A stretch of DNA of 31,297 bases from Cladosporium sp. IMV 00045 (Eukaryota; Ascomycota; Dothideomycetes; Cladosporiales; Cladosporiaceae), in contig MSJI02000183.1 in NCBI GenBank assembly GCA_001931905.2, positions 1 through 31,297 on the forward strand. The letters are read 5' to 3'. Made by a program: the position numbers and the translations under genes. Of this stretch, positions 29,630 to 31,297 are shown piece by piece; within the stretch, counting starts at the first letter, position 1; every line of letters starts with the position of its first letter. The notes below the pieces were generated by a model, which worked only from the letters and a program-made list of their open reading frames with translations, made no database searches and had not been told where the DNA came from.

Positions 29630-30298
29630 GGCTGTTGCTGTTCACCAAATCAACGAAAAAGAAAGTCAAACAGCACGCAGTTAACAGCGGGACGGAGTAG
29701 TCACATCGAAGGACTCATAGCTACAAAAACTCCTCCCTCGTAACGGTCGTGTCACAATTTGGGGGTGTTCCCGAGTACATCCGCGCAGATACCGTAGAGC
29801 CGGAGCTTTTGAAAGGTGATGTCAGGAAGCGGTTTCGGATGCCACGAGCTTGAGGTTCCGAGCGCTCGGATTTGTCGGAGATGGGACCGAGGCTTTGGGA
29901 AGGATTGCGATTGGAGGGGGAGGTGATCGTCTGAAGTATGTAGGGAATTTATGCAATAGCTTAGCAGCATTGGCTTTAGAGAAGTTCGCAGCGAGTATGC
30001 ATTAATTCTTTTTGGTTTGCGAGTTCGTGAAGATATAGGTCTTTCCGCAAGTTTATGACTGCTGGATCCAAGCAAGTTCGAGGCTGGTGGTGATTTGCGG
30101 CCAAGTCGTGAAGAGCAAGGTTTTGGTCAATGGTACGATGTGGACATATCGCCTGATTCGAAAGTGCATGCTTATGGACGAGATCCTGAGACAGTTGCAG
30201 AGATCGGCTCTTTTGCTTCCTATCTACTTTTGATTTTTTGGTCCATATCCCATGCTATATAAATCATGTATGCATCACATCAACCCCACCATCAGCAT
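29630..30298. other. Intergenic region upstream of NDH-2 and downstream of BCAT
   Basis: No supported gene is present. One 107-aa minus-strand ORF (29752-30075) has no family pattern. The stretch should hold the NDH-2 promoter and the 3' UTR of the aminotransferase gene. Confidence 0.55.
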
Positions 30299-31297
30299 CT
30301 AAGGCATCTGAACCGGCGCCTTCGCCTCACCAGCACCATTGACGCCAGCCGCGCCAGCCTCAGTCTGGTAGTCCTTGCCAGCAGCGTACTGCTTGACACC
30401 GTCACACCAGCCGAACTTGTCCTCGATCTTGCCGCGCTGGATGCCCTGCAGCTGCTCGAGGAACTTGACGCACACGGGACCGGGCTCGTCGCTGCCGTTT
30501 TGGAACTCGAACTTGTCGTTCTTGGAGCGCATGGTGATGCTCTTGATGGGAACGAGGGCGGCGGCGGTGCCGGCGGCCATGATCTCGTCGAATGTCTTGA
30601 TTTCGTCGTATTTGATCTAGAAGGGAAGAAGTCAGCGGATGGTGAAATGTGGCGAGGTTGATTTTTGAGTTACTCACAGGTCGGCACTCGACGTTCCATC
30701 CAAGAGACTTGGCAATGCCGCAGACGCTGTCGCTGGTCACACTCTTGATCACGTTGCTGCTGTCAGGGACAACGACGGTAACACCGCTTTCGACATTTCC
30801 CTTGATACCGATGAATCCAGAGGTGGAGAACTCGTCGACCTCGCTCCTAGACTTGCTGTCCAAGTGAAGGGTGATGCCAAAGCCCTCACTCCTCGCCTTG
30901 TCACTGAAGCGAAGAACGGGAGCGTAGTTACCTCCGACCTTGGCACTGCCGGTACCGTTGGGAGCCGCGCGGTCAAAGTCCTCCAGGATGAGAGCGTCCA
31001 CGGGGTGAACACCGTGGTAGACACCAGTGGGCATGACGAAGACGACGAAAGTGTACTCCTCAGGCGGGCTCAGACCGAGCTGTGCCGAGCTGCCGAAGAG
31101 GAGAGGACGAATGTACATGGCCGAGCCTGTGCGGTGAGGAGGCACGTACTCGGCGTTCAGGCTGACGGCCAATTGCACGCAATGCTTGAAGTGGTCGACG
31201 GGGACGTGGGGAATGGAGATGGCGGACGCGGAGTGCTGCATGCGCTCAGCGTTTTGCTGGGGACGGAAGATGTTGATGGTCTTGTCGTCAGGGGCGC
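30299..31297 (-). CDS. Branched-chain amino acid aminotransferase, 5' part missing
   Basis: This is a PLP enzyme of fold type IV that interconverts Leu, Ile and Val with their 2-oxo acids. It runs off the right edge, so the N-terminus and any targeting signal are outside the window. The visible exons are 30678-31297 (continuing beyond the edge) and 30299-30616. The 61-nt intron (GTGAGT, TTCTAG) is phase 0. Conserved parts are IRPLLFGSSAQLGLSPPEEY, the catalytic-Lys motif SAKVGGNYAP, EFSTSGFIGIK, where BCATs usually have an EVGTMNIF-like stretch, and then ITMRSKNDKFEFQNGSDEPG near the C-terminus. The tail ends in EAKAPVQMP, without a peroxisomal SKL. Whether it is the mitochondrial or the cytosolic isoform cannot be decided here. 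Confidence 0.93.

Noticed and set aside
1..31297. Biosynthetic cluster, transposon, CRISPR array or antiviral operon
   Set aside because: There are no synthase, transposase, reverse transcriptase or integrase motifs, no terminal repeats and no regular spaced direct repeats. The genes are mostly unrelated eukaryotic housekeeping genes.

Overview
This window is nuclear DNA from a filamentous ascomycete, most likely a dothideomycete. The gene set includes IRE1, the AP-3 delta subunit, EMC2, STE24, HIS1, RPS28, mitoribosomal bL34m, an alternative NADH dehydrogenase and a branched-chain aminotransferase. Introns are short (41-155 nt), with GTRNGN-type donors and CTAAC-like branch sites. Genes lie on both strands and are densely packed. 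The class-level placement is inferred from general resemblance of the proteins. No database search was run.

Layout from left to right. IRE1 (+) converges on a three-exon DUF427 gene (-). A GNAT acetyltransferase gene (-) diverges from a HeLo-like/ankyrin gene (+), which is the only gene here from a typical fungal accessory or self-recognition family. APL5, the AP-3 delta subunit (-), is head-to-head with EMC2 (+). A large WW-PhoD phosphatase gene (-) is head-to-head with STE24 (+). STE24 converges on a small conserved fungal protein gene (-), which is head-to-head with MRPL34 (+). After 1.7 kb without a gene comes RPS28 (-), divergent from HIS1 (+). A 2.1 kb gene-poor stretch follows and holds a diverged short repeat family. 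The window closes with an NDH-2 gene (-) and a branched-chain aminotransferase gene (-) cut by the right edge.

Most genes are housekeeping and do not form one pathway. IRE1, EMC2, STE24 and AP-3 all serve the endomembrane system. HIS1 and the aminotransferase belong to amino acid metabolism, and an exact Gcn4/CpcA-type site lies just upstream of HIS1. Several coding sequences begin with a very short first exon (14, 17 and 26 nt), so simple ORF calling gets their starts wrong. The splice models given here were rebuilt by hand from splice signals, reading frame and expected family sequence.

The places most worth a second look are the HeLo-like/ankyrin protein without a visible NACHT domain, the five-copy repeat family at 26.4-27.4 kb, the HIS1 5' end where intron retention would add an N-terminal extension, and the WW-PhoD architecture. 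I found no CRISPR array, no complete transposon, no tRNA or rRNA gene and no biosynthetic cluster.
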